A stretch of DNA of 62,348 nt from an uncultured Lactobacillus sp. GTDB taxonomy: Bacteria > Bacillota > Bacilli > Lactobacillales > Lactobacillaceae. The notes under the pieces were generated by a model that had not been told where the DNA came from, searched no databases, and saw only the letters and a list, made by a program, of their open reading frames with translations. The translations under genes and the position numbers were made by a program. The DNA lies in NCBI RefSeq assembly GCF_947367085.1, contig NZ_CANBCP010000007.1, forward strand, positions 1 to 62,348. Direction: 5' to 3'. Below are positions 40,815-50,540 of this stretch, in pieces; positions within the stretch are counted from its first letter, which is position 1; every line of letters starts with the position of its first letter.

Positions 40815-43031
40815 TTGATTGATATTGAGAATAATAAGTATTTCCATTTACATAATGAAAACATTAGCTATTTATTTTACGTAATGGAAAATAAGGAATT
40901 AGGATCGTTATATTTTGGTAAAGCTTTAGGTGATTTATCTATAGATGATCTAACTTATATATCGACCTATCATAATCCATCGGCAGGTGTAGTAAACTTT
41001 AGTCCCAACATCCCTAATTTTACGTTAGCTGATCGACGCCAAGAATATCCAACTTATGGTACGTCAGATTTTAGAGAAGGAGCGATTAATTTAAGTCGGG
41101 ATGACGAATATCTATATACAGATTTTGTTTATGAATCTTTTGAAGTAAAAAAAGGCATTGCTCGCAACTTATCTTTTCCTAGTGCATATGGCGATGATGG
41201 TGAGGAATTAATTATTAAACTTGTGGATAAAGGCCATGAACTCGAATTATATTTATCTTATTTTATTTTTCCACAAGTCAGTGCAATTGTGAGGCAAGTT
41301 CAAATCAAAAATGTGGGTAAGTATGCACTTACTGTTGAAAACTTACAAAGTAGCGTTTTAAGTTTACCGAATAGTAATTATGATTTTTTACAGTTATCTG
41401 GAGCTTGGACGAAAGAGCGTCATATAAAAAAGCGTCCGCTTGTTCAAGGTATTACTAAGGTTGAATCTTTGCGTGGTGCGTCTAGTCATCAAGAAAATCC
41501 ATTTATTGCTTTAGTGGATAAAAATGTGACTAACTCTACTGGTGAAATCTACGCTAGTAATTTGATCTATTCAGGAAATTTTGTTAGTCAGGTCCAAGTG
41601 GATGAATGGAATACTACACGCCTTATGACTGGGATTAATCCACAGCAGTTTTGCTGGAAATTTGAAAAAGATGAAAGTTTCACTTCCCCGCAAGCTGTCT
41701 TGTTTTACACAAGTAACGGCTATAACGGCTTAATGAGGCAGACGCATAGCTTTGTTAAAAACCATATTGTGGATTTGAAGTGGAAAAAGCGAAAACGGCC
41801 AATTGTTTTAAACAACTGGGAGGCGACTTACTTTGATTTTAACGAAGATAAGTTACTAAATTTAGCCAAGCAAGCGAAAGCCTTAGGGATAGAATGCTTT
41901 GTTTTAGATGATGGCTGGTTTGGAAAACGTGATAATGATCGGACTTCTTTGGGAAATTGGACTGTTAATATGAGAAAGTTTCCACAAGGTTTAGGTCATT
42001 TTAGTGATCAACTGCATGCTTTAGGGCTGCAATTTGGGCTTTGGTTTGAACCAGAAATGGTGTCACCAGATACAGAGATTTTCAAAAAGCATCCGGATTG
42101 GATTGTTCATCATCCTTATGAACGCTATAGCGTAGGACGTGGTCAATATGTTTTAGATTTTGCAAATCCTGAAGTTGTGGATAATATTTACCAACAGATG
42201 GCTCATATTTTGAGTAATATCAAGATCGATTATATTAAATGGGACATGAACCGCAATATCACTGAAGCATATTCTCCCTATTTAAAAAAGCAACGTTTGC
42301 CACAAGGCGAATTTTTCCACAGATACATTCAAGGCGTTTATCATTTATATGAAAAACTGCTCAGACATTTTCCTGATTTACTTATTGAGGGATGTGCAAG
42401 TGGTGGTGGACGCTTTGATTTAGGAATCTTATTTTATAGCCCACAGATTTGGCCAAGTGATGATAGTGATGCACTTGAGCGCCTTGATATTATGCAAGGG
42501 ACACTGCTTGCTTATCCCTTATCAACATTTAGCAATCATGTTTCAGCAGTTCCTAACGATCAAGTTAAACGGATGACAAGTTTAAGCTTTAGACAAAACG
42601 TTGCCTGTTTTGGCCCCTTAGGATATGAACTTGATTTAAACAAATTGAGTGAGAAGGAAAAAGAAGAAATCAAGCAAGAAATTAGGTGGTATAAAGAAAA
42701 TCGAAATTTGTTAGTTAATGGAAAATTTGATGAATTATTATCTTTGAATAACAATAATACTTATGCTTGGAGTGTAAGTTCAAAGCGTAAACAAATAATT
42801 GGATTTTACCGTAAACTTGCTAGACCAAATGAAGAATTAGATCAATATTTAATCCCCTCCAATATTGATTTAAATGCCCAATATCAAATTAATGATCATA
42901 CTTTAGTATCTGGCAACGTTTTACACAATTTTGGTTTACGCGAACCTTACCAATTTAATGCAGCTAATGAAAATACTGCTGAATTATTTGGAGATTTCCA
43001 ATCTTATCTTTATCAGCTTGTGCATAAGTAG
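40815..43031 (+). CDS. Alpha-galactosidase, GH36
   Basis: A 738-residue GH36 enzyme that removes terminal alpha-galactose from raffinose-type sugars or other galactosides. Nucleophile Asp lies in YIKWDMNRN; acid/base Asp in WPSDDSDALERL; CASGGGRFDLG and FVLDDGWFG are also conserved. N-terminal beta-supersandwich, TIM barrel from about 330, C-terminal beta domain. The start is TTG with a poor ribosome-binding site, so translation may depend on the upstream EIIC gene. It has no signal peptide and should act in the cytoplasm. Confidence 0.92.
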   Translation: MIDIENNKYFHLHNENISYLFYVMENKELGSLYFGKALGDLSIDDLTYISTYHNPSAGVVNFSPNIPNFTLADRRQEYPTYGTSDFREGAINLSRDDEYLYTDFVYESFEVKKGIARNLSFPSAYGDDGEELIIKLVDKGHELELYLSYFIFPQVSAIVRQVQIKNVGKYALTVENLQSSVLSLPNSNYDFLQLSGAWTKERHIKKRPLVQGITKVESLRGASSHQENPFIALVDKNVTNSTGEIYASNLIYSGNFVSQVQVDEWNTTRLMTGINPQQFCWKFEKDESFTSPQAVLFYTSNGYNGLMRQTHSFVKNHIVDLKWKKRKRPIVLNNWEATYFDFNEDKLLNLAKQAKALGIECFVLDDGWFGKRDNDRTSLGNWTVNMRKFPQGLGHFSDQLHALGLQFGLWFEPEMVSPDTEIFKKHPDWIVHHPYERYSVGRGQYVLDFANPEVVDNIYQQMAHILSNIKIDYIKWDMNRNITEAYSPYLKKQRLPQGEFFHRYIQGVYHLYEKLLRHFPDLLIEGCASGGGRFDLGILFYSPQIWPSDDSDALERLDIMQGTLLAYPLSTFSNHVSAVPNDQVKRMTSLSFRQNVACFGPLGYELDLNKLSEKEKEEIKQEIRWYKENRNLLVNGKFDELLSLNNNNTYAWSVSSKRKQIIGFYRKLARPNEELDQYLIPSNIDLNAQYQINDHTLVSGNVLHNFGLREPYQFNAANENTAELFGDFQSYLYQLVHK

Positions 43032-43128
43032 AAAAATACCTTGAAATTAGTGCTTGAAGGTGCTATTCTTAATTAGTCATATTAATCTATGGTCTGAAAG
43101 ACTGACCATGGCAAAGGAGATTAAAATT

Positions 43129-43380
43129 ATGAAACAAGGCATTCATCCAGATTACCAAGAAGTTGTTTTCATGGACTCAGCAACTGATGCTAAGTTCTTA
43201 GCTGGTTCTACTTTAAAGCCAACTGAAACAATCGATTACGAAGGTAAGACTTATCCATTAGTTCGTGTTGAAATTTCATCAGATTCACACCCATTCTACA
43301 CTGGTAAGCAAAAGTTTGCTCAAGCAGATGGACGTATCGAAAAATTCAACAAGAAGTACGGTATTTCTTCAAAGAACTAA
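43129..43380 (+). CDS. rpmE2: 50S ribosomal protein L31 type B
   Basis: An 83-residue zinc-independent L31: starts [19 protein letters not shown] and ends [11 protein letters not shown] with the central [14 protein letters not shown]. It has no CxxC pairs, marking the type B paralogue. ATG 43129 with AAAGGAG is the family start; frames open further upstream only add unrelated residues. It is a single gene with a strong terminator. Confidence 0.95.
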   Translation: MKQGIHPDYQEVVFMDSATDAKFLAGSTLKPTETIDYEGKTYPLVRVEISSDSHPFYTGKQKFAQADGRIEKFNKKYGISSKN

Positions 43381-43398
43381 TATTTCTTGGTTTTCACC

Positions 43399-43432
43399 AA
43401 AAGAGCAGTTCCGTGTGGGACTGCTCTTTTTA
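43399..43432 (+). terminator. Terminator of rpmE2
   Basis: AAAAGAGCAGTTCC pairs with GGGACTGCTCTTTT around GTGT, then T's. Confidence 0.88.
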
Positions 43433-43539
43433 ACGTTTTGCCTCAATAATATGACTTGATTGGCGAGCTCTATTTGGCTTACAAGACTAAAGTAAGTATA
43501 ATAGGCTATATGCAATTTTAATTGGGAGTAATAGAATTT

Positions 43540-44907
43540 ATGAAAATGCAACTCGCAGAGATCGCTAGTGCTCTTAATAGCGATTTAAATAAAGGCGAAG
43601 ATACTGTAATTACATCTGTAGTATTTGATTCAAGAAAGGCTACTGAGGATTCTTTATTTGTACCATTGGCTGGCCAAAGAGATGGCCATGAATTTGTGGC
43701 TAATGCAATTAGCCATGGTGCAAAAGCAACTTTATGGAAGAAAGGTCATCCAAATAAGCCGGAATCAATTCCAGTTATTGAAGTAGATGATCCACTCACT
43801 GCACTGCAAGATTTGGCACAATATTATTTGAAAAAGGTAAATCCAACGGTAGTCGGAATTACTGGATCAAATGGTAAAACCACCACTAAGGATATGGTAG
43901 CAGCAGTTTTATCGAAACGTTTTAATGTTCATAAAACGCAAGCTAACTTCAATAATGAGATTGGAGTTCCAGTCACTATTTTAGAAATGAAGCCATCAAC
44001 TGAAATTTTGGTTTTGGAAATGGGGATGGATCGTCCTGGTCAACTTCATCATTTGAGTAGTTTAGTAAAGCCAGACGTTTGTGTAATTACAATGATTGGT
44101 GAAGCTCATATTGAATTCTTTGGTACACGCGACAAAATTGCCGATGCCAAGATGGAAATTACTGATTTTCTCAAAGAAGACGGTAAATTTATCTATAATG
44201 GTGACGAACCATTACTGGTGCAACGTGCTGAAAAGATCAAGCAAAGTAAGTCAACATTTGGCTTTGAGCAAGACGATACTATTTATGCTACTAAGTGGCA
44301 TTCTTATATGCATCATGCTTCTTTTGAAATCAATAACTCTGATGAAAAATTTACAATTCCAATGATTGGTAAACATAACGTGTCTAATGCGATGGCTGCT
44401 ATAAGTGTTGGGCGCCACTTCCATGAAAGTGATGAAGAAATCGCTCAAGCGCTGAGTAAATTCACACCTACTGCCAATAGAATGCAATGGAAAAAAGGCG
44501 ATGTTGGAGAAGCAATTATGGATGATGTTTATAATTCCAATCCAACTGCTGCCAAAGCAGTTTTGACTTCTTTTGGACAAGTAAAGATTAAGGAAGCTGG
44601 CCGTCGAATTGCTGTTTTAGGTGACATGTTAGAGTTAGGAGAAGCTTCGCCTAAATTACACGCAAGTTTAGCTTCAGCACTTGATCCTGCAATAATTGAT
44701 GAAGTGTATCTTTATGGTCCAGAAATGAAGCACTTAGCTGATGCTTTGACTACAAAATATAGTAAAAATAATGTTCATTACTATCCACAAGAAAATATGG
44801 ATCGAATGATCGAAGATTTAAAGAATGATATAAAGCAAGACGATATTGTGATGCTCAAAGGTTCTCATGGCATGCATCTAGAAAAAGTTTTAGATCGTCT
44901 GCTGTAG
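43540..44907 (+). CDS. murF: UDP-MurNAc-tripeptide--D-Ala-D-Ala ligase
   Basis: A 455-residue Mur ligase that adds D-Ala-D-Ala to the peptidoglycan precursor. The ATP loop is GSNGKTTTKD (from residue 109); MurF marks include TQANFNNEIGVPVTIL and DVYNSNPTAAKAVL. ATG 43540 is preferred over the TTG at 43522 because GGGAG lies between them. With the cshA, acpS and alr genes that follow it forms a common lactobacillar group, with alr feeding D-alanine into the same pathway. Confidence 0.93.
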   Translation: MKMQLAEIASALNSDLNKGEDTVITSVVFDSRKATEDSLFVPLAGQRDGHEFVANAISHGAKATLWKKGHPNKPESIPVIEVDDPLTALQDLAQYYLKKVNPTVVGITGSNGKTTTKDMVAAVLSKRFNVHKTQANFNNEIGVPVTILEMKPSTEILVLEMGMDRPGQLHHLSSLVKPDVCVITMIGEAHIEFFGTRDKIADAKMEITDFLKEDGKFIYNGDEPLLVQRAEKIKQSKSTFGFEQDDTIYATKWHSYMHHASFEINNSDEKFTIPMIGKHNVSNAMAAISVGRHFHESDEEIAQALSKFTPTANRMQWKKGDVGEAIMDDVYNSNPTAAKAVLTSFGQVKIKEAGRRIAVLGDMLELGEASPKLHASLASALDPAIIDEVYLYGPEMKHLADALTTKYSKNNVHYYPQENMDRMIEDLKNDIKQDDIVMLKGSHGMHLEKVLDRLL

Positions 44908-44922
44908 GAAGGAATTAGATAT

Positions 44923-46383
44923 TTGAAATTTTCAGAATTAGGCTTAAAGCCAGAGATTTTAAAGGCAATTAAGCGTGCTGGTTTTGAAGAGGCAACTCCA
45001 ATTCAAGCCCAAACTATTCCCTTAGCTTTAAAAGGTGAAGATGTAATTGGACAAGCTCAAACTGGTACTGGTAAGACTGCCGCTTTTGGTTTGCCAATTT
45101 TACAAAATTTGGATAAACAACACGATTCAATTCAAGCTATCGTTATTGAACCAACGCGTGAATTAGCAATTCAGACTCAAGAAGAGTTGTTTAGACTAGG
45201 TCGTGATGAAAAAGCACGTGTTCAAGTTGTTTATGGTGGAGCCGATATTAGACGCCAAATCCACGCTTTAAAACAAACACCTGCAATTTTGGTAGGTACT
45301 CCGGGACGTTTACTTGACCATTTGAAACGTAAGACGATTGATATCTCACAGGTAAAAACGATCGTTTTGGATGAAGCAGATGAAATGCTCGATATGGGCT
45401 TTATCCAAGATATTGAGAGTATCTTGAAATATGCTTCAAGCAAGCACCAAACATTGCTATTTTCTGCAACTATGCCTAAACCAATTATGCGTATTAGCGA
45501 AAAGTTTATGCATAAGCCAGAAATTGTTCAAATTAAGGGAAAAGAATTAACTGCTAACTTAATTGATCAATACTTCGTACGGGCAAAAGAAAACGAAAAA
45601 TTCGATATTCTTTGTCGCTTGATTGATGTTCAAAATCCTGATTTAGCCGTTGTTTTTGGTAGAACTAAACGTAGAGTAGATGAATTAACTCGCGGACTTC
45701 AAGCACGTGGCTACAATGCTGCTGGAATTCACGGTGATCTTTCTCAAGCTAAGAGAATGAGCGTTTTGAAGAGATTCCGTAAAGGAAAGCTTGATATCTT
45801 AGTTGCAACCGATGTTGCAGCCAGAGGATTAGATATTTCTGGTGTTAGTCACGTTTATAACTATGATATCCCTCAAGATCCAGATTCTTATGTTCACCGT
45901 ATTGGTAGAACGGGTCGTGCTGGTAAAAATGGAATGTCAGTTACTTTTGTAACCCCAAATGAAATAGGTTACATGAGAACAATCGAAAACCTGACTCATA
46001 AAAAGATGATGCCACTTCGTCCACCTTCTGATGAAGAAGCATTCAAGGGACAACTTAGCGCAGCAAATAAGAAGGTTCAAGAGCTTTTAGACAGTGACTT
46101 GAGTAAATATACTGATGGAGCTGCTAAGCTCTTAGACGACTATTCAGCAGTTGACTTGGTTGCAGCTTTATTAAAGGATCTTTCAAAAGATGCTGATAGT
46201 GTAAAAGTTAAGATTACTCCAGAAAAACCTTTGCCATATAAAGCAAAACGTGATTATTCACATTCTAAGCGTAACTTTAAACATGGTGGCGATCGTAATA
46301 GCAAATATCGTCGGCGTCCAAACTCACGACGTGCTGGCCGTCACAAGAATAATCATGACTTTGTAATTAAGAAAAAAGATTAA
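44923..46383 (+). CDS. cshA: DEAD-box RNA helicase
   Basis: A 486-residue CshA-type helicase: Q motif (FEEATPIQAQ), motif I AQTGTGKT (45-52), DEAD (150-153), SAT, and HRIGRTGRAG; a basic C-terminal tail (HSKRNFKHGGDRNSKYRRRP) binds RNA. It acts in mRNA decay, ribosome assembly and cold adaptation. TTG start with AGGAA upstream, 15 nt after murF. Confidence 0.93.
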   Translation: MKFSELGLKPEILKAIKRAGFEEATPIQAQTIPLALKGEDVIGQAQTGTGKTAAFGLPILQNLDKQHDSIQAIVIEPTRELAIQTQEELFRLGRDEKARVQVVYGGADIRRQIHALKQTPAILVGTPGRLLDHLKRKTIDISQVKTIVLDEADEMLDMGFIQDIESILKYASSKHQTLLFSATMPKPIMRISEKFMHKPEIVQIKGKELTANLIDQYFVRAKENEKFDILCRLIDVQNPDLAVVFGRTKRRVDELTRGLQARGYNAAGIHGDLSQAKRMSVLKRFRKGKLDILVATDVAARGLDISGVSHVYNYDIPQDPDSYVHRIGRTGRAGKNGMSVTFVTPNEIGYMRTIENLTHKKMMPLRPPSDEEAFKGQLSAANKKVQELLDSDLSKYTDGAAKLLDDYSAVDLVAALLKDLSKDADSVKVKITPEKPLPYKAKRDYSHSKRNFKHGGDRNSKYRRRPNSRRAGRHKNNHDFVIKKKD

Positions 46384-46385
46384 AA

Positions 46386-46407
46386 AAGGCGCCTGTGGCG
46401 TCTTTTT
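46386..46407 (+). terminator. Short terminator after cshA
   Basis: AAGGCGCC pairs with GGCGTCTT (one G-U) around TGT, followed by TTT. It may be partly read through into acpS. Confidence 0.6.
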
Positions 46408-46422
46408 GTTTAGGAGGAGTTT

Positions 46423-46785
46423 ATGAGCGTTAGAGGAATTGGAATCGATATTTTAGATTTGGATAGAGTTAAAAGATTACAAGAAAAATTGGGTGATCGT
46501 TTTGCCAAGAGAGTTTTAACTCCTAACGAATTTGAAAAGTATAAAGAATACAAAGGTCAACGTCAAATTGAGTATTTAGGTGGGCGTTTTTCAAGTAAGG
46601 AATCTTTTTCAAAAGCATATGGAACTGGTCTAGGAAAAGAAGTAGGGTTTCAAGATATTGAAGTGCTGCAAGATGAGATTGGTCATCCGATTATGACGTC
46701 TTCCAAATTTAGTGGTAAAATTTTGGTTAGCATTTCACATGAAAGAAAATATGTGGTAACGCAAGTTTTGTTAGAGGAAGGTTAA
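46423..46785 (+). CDS. acpS: Holo-[acyl-carrier-protein] synthase
   Basis: A 120-residue phosphopantetheinyl transferase that converts apo-ACP to holo-ACP for fatty acid synthesis. [15 protein letters not shown] (6-20) has the Mg-binding Asp; [16 protein letters not shown] carries the second conserved block; the end [17 protein letters not shown] is typical. AGGAGG precedes the ATG. alr starts 5 nt after its stop. Confidence 0.94.
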   Translation: MSVRGIGIDILDLDRVKRLQEKLGDRFAKRVLTPNEFEKYKEYKGQRQIEYLGGRFSSKESFSKAYGTGLGKEVGFQDIEVLQDEIGHPIMTSSKFSGKILVSISHERKYVVTQVLLEEG

Positions 46786-46790
46786 TTTTA

Positions 46791-47927
46791 ATGGTACCTG
46801 CAATTCACCGGCCAGCACAAATTAATGTTGACTTAGATGCAATTAGACAAAATGTTCAAAACGAAATGAAAAACTTGGATTCCGGCCAAAAAATGTGGGC
46901 AGTAGTTAAAGCAAATGCTTATGGACATGGGGCTGTGGCTGTAGCAAATACCGCACTTAAAGCAGGAGCAAGCGGCTTGTGTGTAGCAACACTTGATGAG
47001 GCTTTGCAATTAAGAAGCTACGGCATTACTCAAACTATCTTAGTTTTAGGAATTGTTTCTGAAAGATGGGCAACATTAGCTAATCAGAATAATATTTCTT
47101 TGACTGTAGGGAGTTTAGATTGGCTTAAGAAAGCTCAAAAGTACCTTGAAGCAGAAGATGCAAAATTAAAAATTCACTTAGGTATAGATTCTGGAATGGG
47201 TAGAATCGGCTTTAGCGAAGATGAAGAATTCGTACAAGCTAATGAATTCTTGAAGAATAATCAAAATTTTGAAGTGGAAGGGATGTTTACCCACTTTTCA
47301 AAAGCGGATTCTGCAGATACTTCTTATCTTGATTATCAGTTAAAACGCTTTAACCATTTAAAAGACTTATTAACTATTACACCAAAGCATATTCATTTAG
47401 ATAATAGTGCTGCAAGTATTTTTAAACGTAATGTAAAAAGTGATATTGTGCGTTTTGGAATTGCAATGTATGGACTTAATCCTTCTTCAGCTCCAAATAG
47501 TGAAGATTTAAAGTCAGCAATTGAATTAAAGCCAGCACTAACATTTACTTCTGAATTAACTTTTGTTAAACAAATTCACAAAGGTTATGGTGTGGGTTAT
47601 GGTGTAACTTATAAAGCTGAAGGTGACGAATGGATTGGAACTGTCCCAGTAGGCTATGCAGACGGCTGGCAACGTTCAATGCAAGGTTTAGAAATTAAAG
47701 TTGGTGACACTTATTGTCCGATTGTAGGCCGGGTATGTATGGATCAATTTATGGTACGCTTACCTAAGAAAATGCCGGTTGGAACTAAGGTGGAACTTAT
47801 TTCTGATGATCCATCTGCTCCTAACTTTATTAAAAAAGTTGCTGATAAAGCAAATACTATTCATTATGAGATTGAATGTTTGCTCAGTGATCGTTTGCCA
47901 CGCGTATATAAAGAAGCAAAATTTTAA
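46791..47927 (+). CDS. alr: Alanine racemase
   Basis: A 378-residue PLP enzyme making D-alanine for peptidoglycan and teichoic acids. The PLP lysine is K40 in [13 protein letters not shown]; the catalytic tyrosine lies in [13 protein letters not shown] of the C-terminal barrel. [14 protein letters not shown] is also diagnostic. Second of the acpS-alr pair, ended by a long terminator hairpin. Confidence 0.94.
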   Translation: MVPAIHRPAQINVDLDAIRQNVQNEMKNLDSGQKMWAVVKANAYGHGAVAVANTALKAGASGLCVATLDEALQLRSYGITQTILVLGIVSERWATLANQNNISLTVGSLDWLKKAQKYLEAEDAKLKIHLGIDSGMGRIGFSEDEEFVQANEFLKNNQNFEVEGMFTHFSKADSADTSYLDYQLKRFNHLKDLLTITPKHIHLDNSAASIFKRNVKSDIVRFGIAMYGLNPSSAPNSEDLKSAIELKPALTFTSELTFVKQIHKGYGVGYGVTYKAEGDEWIGTVPVGYADGWQRSMQGLEIKVGDTYCPIVGRVCMDQFMVRLPKKMPVGTKVELISDDPSAPNFIKKVADKANTIHYEIECLLSDRLPRVYKEAKF

Positions 47928-47930
47928 AAG

Positions 47931-47982
47931 AAAAGAACTGCTTGAGTGAAAATTGATGATTCACTTCTGAGCAGTTCTTTTT
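47931..47982 (+). terminator. Terminator of acpS-alr
   Basis: AAAGAACTGCT pairs with AGCAGTTCTTT, extended by an inner GTGAA/TTCAC stem, then T's. Confidence 0.9.
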
Positions 47983-47999
47983 AATATTTTTTTGTTAAA

Positions 48000-48683
48000 T
48001 TAGTCAGCTAAGAATTCGCCAGGCTTTTCGTCACTTCTAATTGTCATACCTGATTGAAGGTCTTCAATTTCCGCAACGACAAAGCCTTTCTTTTCTAATT
48101 TTCTAACAATTGTTTCCATGGTATCGCGAGAGACACCGACTGGTAATGTGAAAAGATTACGTCTCACTAATTCACCAGTCTTAACATCCAAAGTCAAACA
48201 TCCAGCAATATTAGTATATTTAGAGATAATCTTAGCCATTCTAACCAAATTACCACGGTCATTATCAGATAAGATAGTCAAAACGTAGGAACCATTGTTA
48301 ATGTTCCAAGCATCAGATAACATATCTAATAAACGAGAGTGAGTTAGAATCCCATAGAAATGGTTTTGTTCATCTAAAACAGCAATGTAAGGTAAGTCCT
48401 TGATGTTGAAGAAAACTCTAAAGAATGGTGAGTCAACTTTGATAGTTTTTGTAGCATTTTTGAGCAAATAAGTTACAGGTAAATTCATATCTCCGCCTTG
48501 AGATTTATGACGGTAGATGTGCATCTTATAGATGTTTCCTCTAAAAATAGTGCCAGTATCATCTAAAATAGGTACACAACGAAAACCTGAATCTTCAAGG
48601 ATTTTAAGAGCTTCTGCAAGAGTAGCTTTTTCATTAACTGTTGTTAAATAGTTTTTCTTATAAACCAGCGATTTGATAAGCAT
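48000..48683 (-). CDS. CBS-ACT domain protein, probable c-di-AMP-binding CbpA type
   Basis: A 227-residue regulatory protein with a CBS pair (about 1-130: VNEKATLAEALKILEDSGFRCVPIL, and DLPYIAVLDEQNHFYGILTHSRLLDML) and a C-terminal ACT-like domain (VLTILSDNDRGNLVRMAKII, then ETIVRKLEKKGFVV). This build matches the streptococcal and lactobacillar CbpA family, which binds cyclic di-AMP; the ligand here is inference. It is a single gene opposite alr. Confidence 0.8.
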   Translation of the reverse strand: MLIKSLVYKKNYLTTVNEKATLAEALKILEDSGFRCVPILDDTGTIFRGNIYKMHIYRHKSQGGDMNLPVTYLLKNATKTIKVDSPFFRVFFNIKDLPYIAVLDEQNHFYGILTHSRLLDMLSDAWNINNGSYVLTILSDNDRGNLVRMAKIISKYTNIAGCLTLDVKTGELVRRNLFTLPVGVSRDTMETIVRKLEKKGFVVAEIEDLQSGMTIRSDEKPGEFLAD

Positions 48684-48824
48684 TAAGTGACGCCTCCGTT
48701 AAATTGATAAATTTAATAGCAATTATACCATAAATAGCCAGATAAATTAAAGTATAATTAAATACCTATAAGAATTTAATTTAGCCTAATCTCAAATATA
48801 TTCTATCAATTTAAAGCATAATAA

Positions 48825-48852
48825 AAAAGCATTTGTTGCCAAATGCTTTTTA
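48825..48852. terminator. Terminator of ldh
   Basis: AAAAGCATTTG and CAAATGCTTTT are perfect arms around TTGC, with A/T runs on both sides. Confidence 0.9.
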
Positions 48853-48867
48853 AATTGAATATGAAGA

Positions 48868-49860
<993 letters not shown>

Positions 49861-49884
49861 TTAGTGATTTTTTTAACAACCAAA

Positions 49885-49942
49885 ATTATATCATATGTAA
49901 AATGTATTTTTAAAGCAGAATAAATTGGCTGTATGCTATAAT
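49885..49942. promoter_or_regulatory. Divergent extended -10 promoters of ldh and pth
   Basis: On the minus strand TGATATAAT (49885-49893) serves ldh; on the plus strand TGCTATAAT (49934-49942) serves pth-mfd. Both carry the TG extension and lack good -35 boxes. Confidence 0.6.
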
Positions 49943-49981
49943 CATCACGCTAAGTAAACTAGTTTAAGGAGAAAAATGATA

Positions 49982-50539
49982 ATGAAGTTAATTGCTGCTT
50001 TAGGAAATCCTGGACAAAAATATGAAAAGACAAAACATAATACTGGATTTATGGCTTTAGATCACTATTTAAGCGAAAATAATCTAAATCTTGATAAAGA
50101 TAAATTTGAAGGCTTTTGGACTAAACAAAAAATAAAAGGTGAAGATGTTATCTTACTTGAGCCACAAACTTATATGAATGATTCTGGAAAATCTATTGCT
50201 CAAGTTGCCAATTTCTTTAAAATCAAGCCAGAAGATATTTTAGTAATTCATGATGATATGGATATGCCAATTGGCAAAATCAGAATTAGAAAAAACGGTA
50301 AATCAGGTGGTCATAATGGTATTAAAAGTATCATTGCTTGTTTAGGAACAACGGATTTTAATCGCTTAAAGATTGGAATTCAGCACCCTCAAAAGCAAAG
50401 TGTAGTTTCTTGGGTGTTAACACCGTTTAATGGCGAACAACAAAAATTAATGGATCAAGCATTTGAAACTAGCGAAAAAATCATTAATGATTTTGCTAGC
50501 GGTAAAGATGCTCAGTATTTGATGAATCAGTATAACTAA
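49982..50539 (+). CDS. pth: Peptidyl-tRNA hydrolase
   Basis: A 185-residue enzyme that frees tRNA from stalled peptidyl-tRNA. KLIAALGNPGQKYEKTKHNTG (family start; the catalytic His is in KHNTG), then YMNDSGKS and IHDDMDMPIGKIRIR. ATG 49982 gives the family start; ATG 49976 would add two residues and has a closer GGAG, so either is possible. mfd starts one base after its stop. Confidence 0.93.
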   Translation: MKLIAALGNPGQKYEKTKHNTGFMALDHYLSENNLNLDKDKFEGFWTKQKIKGEDVILLEPQTYMNDSGKSIAQVANFFKIKPEDILVIHDDMDMPIGKIRIRKNGKSGGHNGIKSIIACLGTTDFNRLKIGIQHPQKQSVVSWVLTPFNGEQQKLMDQAFETSEKIINDFASGKDAQYLMNQYN

Positions 50540-50540
50540 G

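Noticed and set aside
43090-43108. Hairpin before rpmE2 as an L31 autoregulatory site
   Set aside because: TGGTC/GACCA is only 5 bp and competes with a 4-bp alternative; too short to call, and no known L31 leader motif is recognised.
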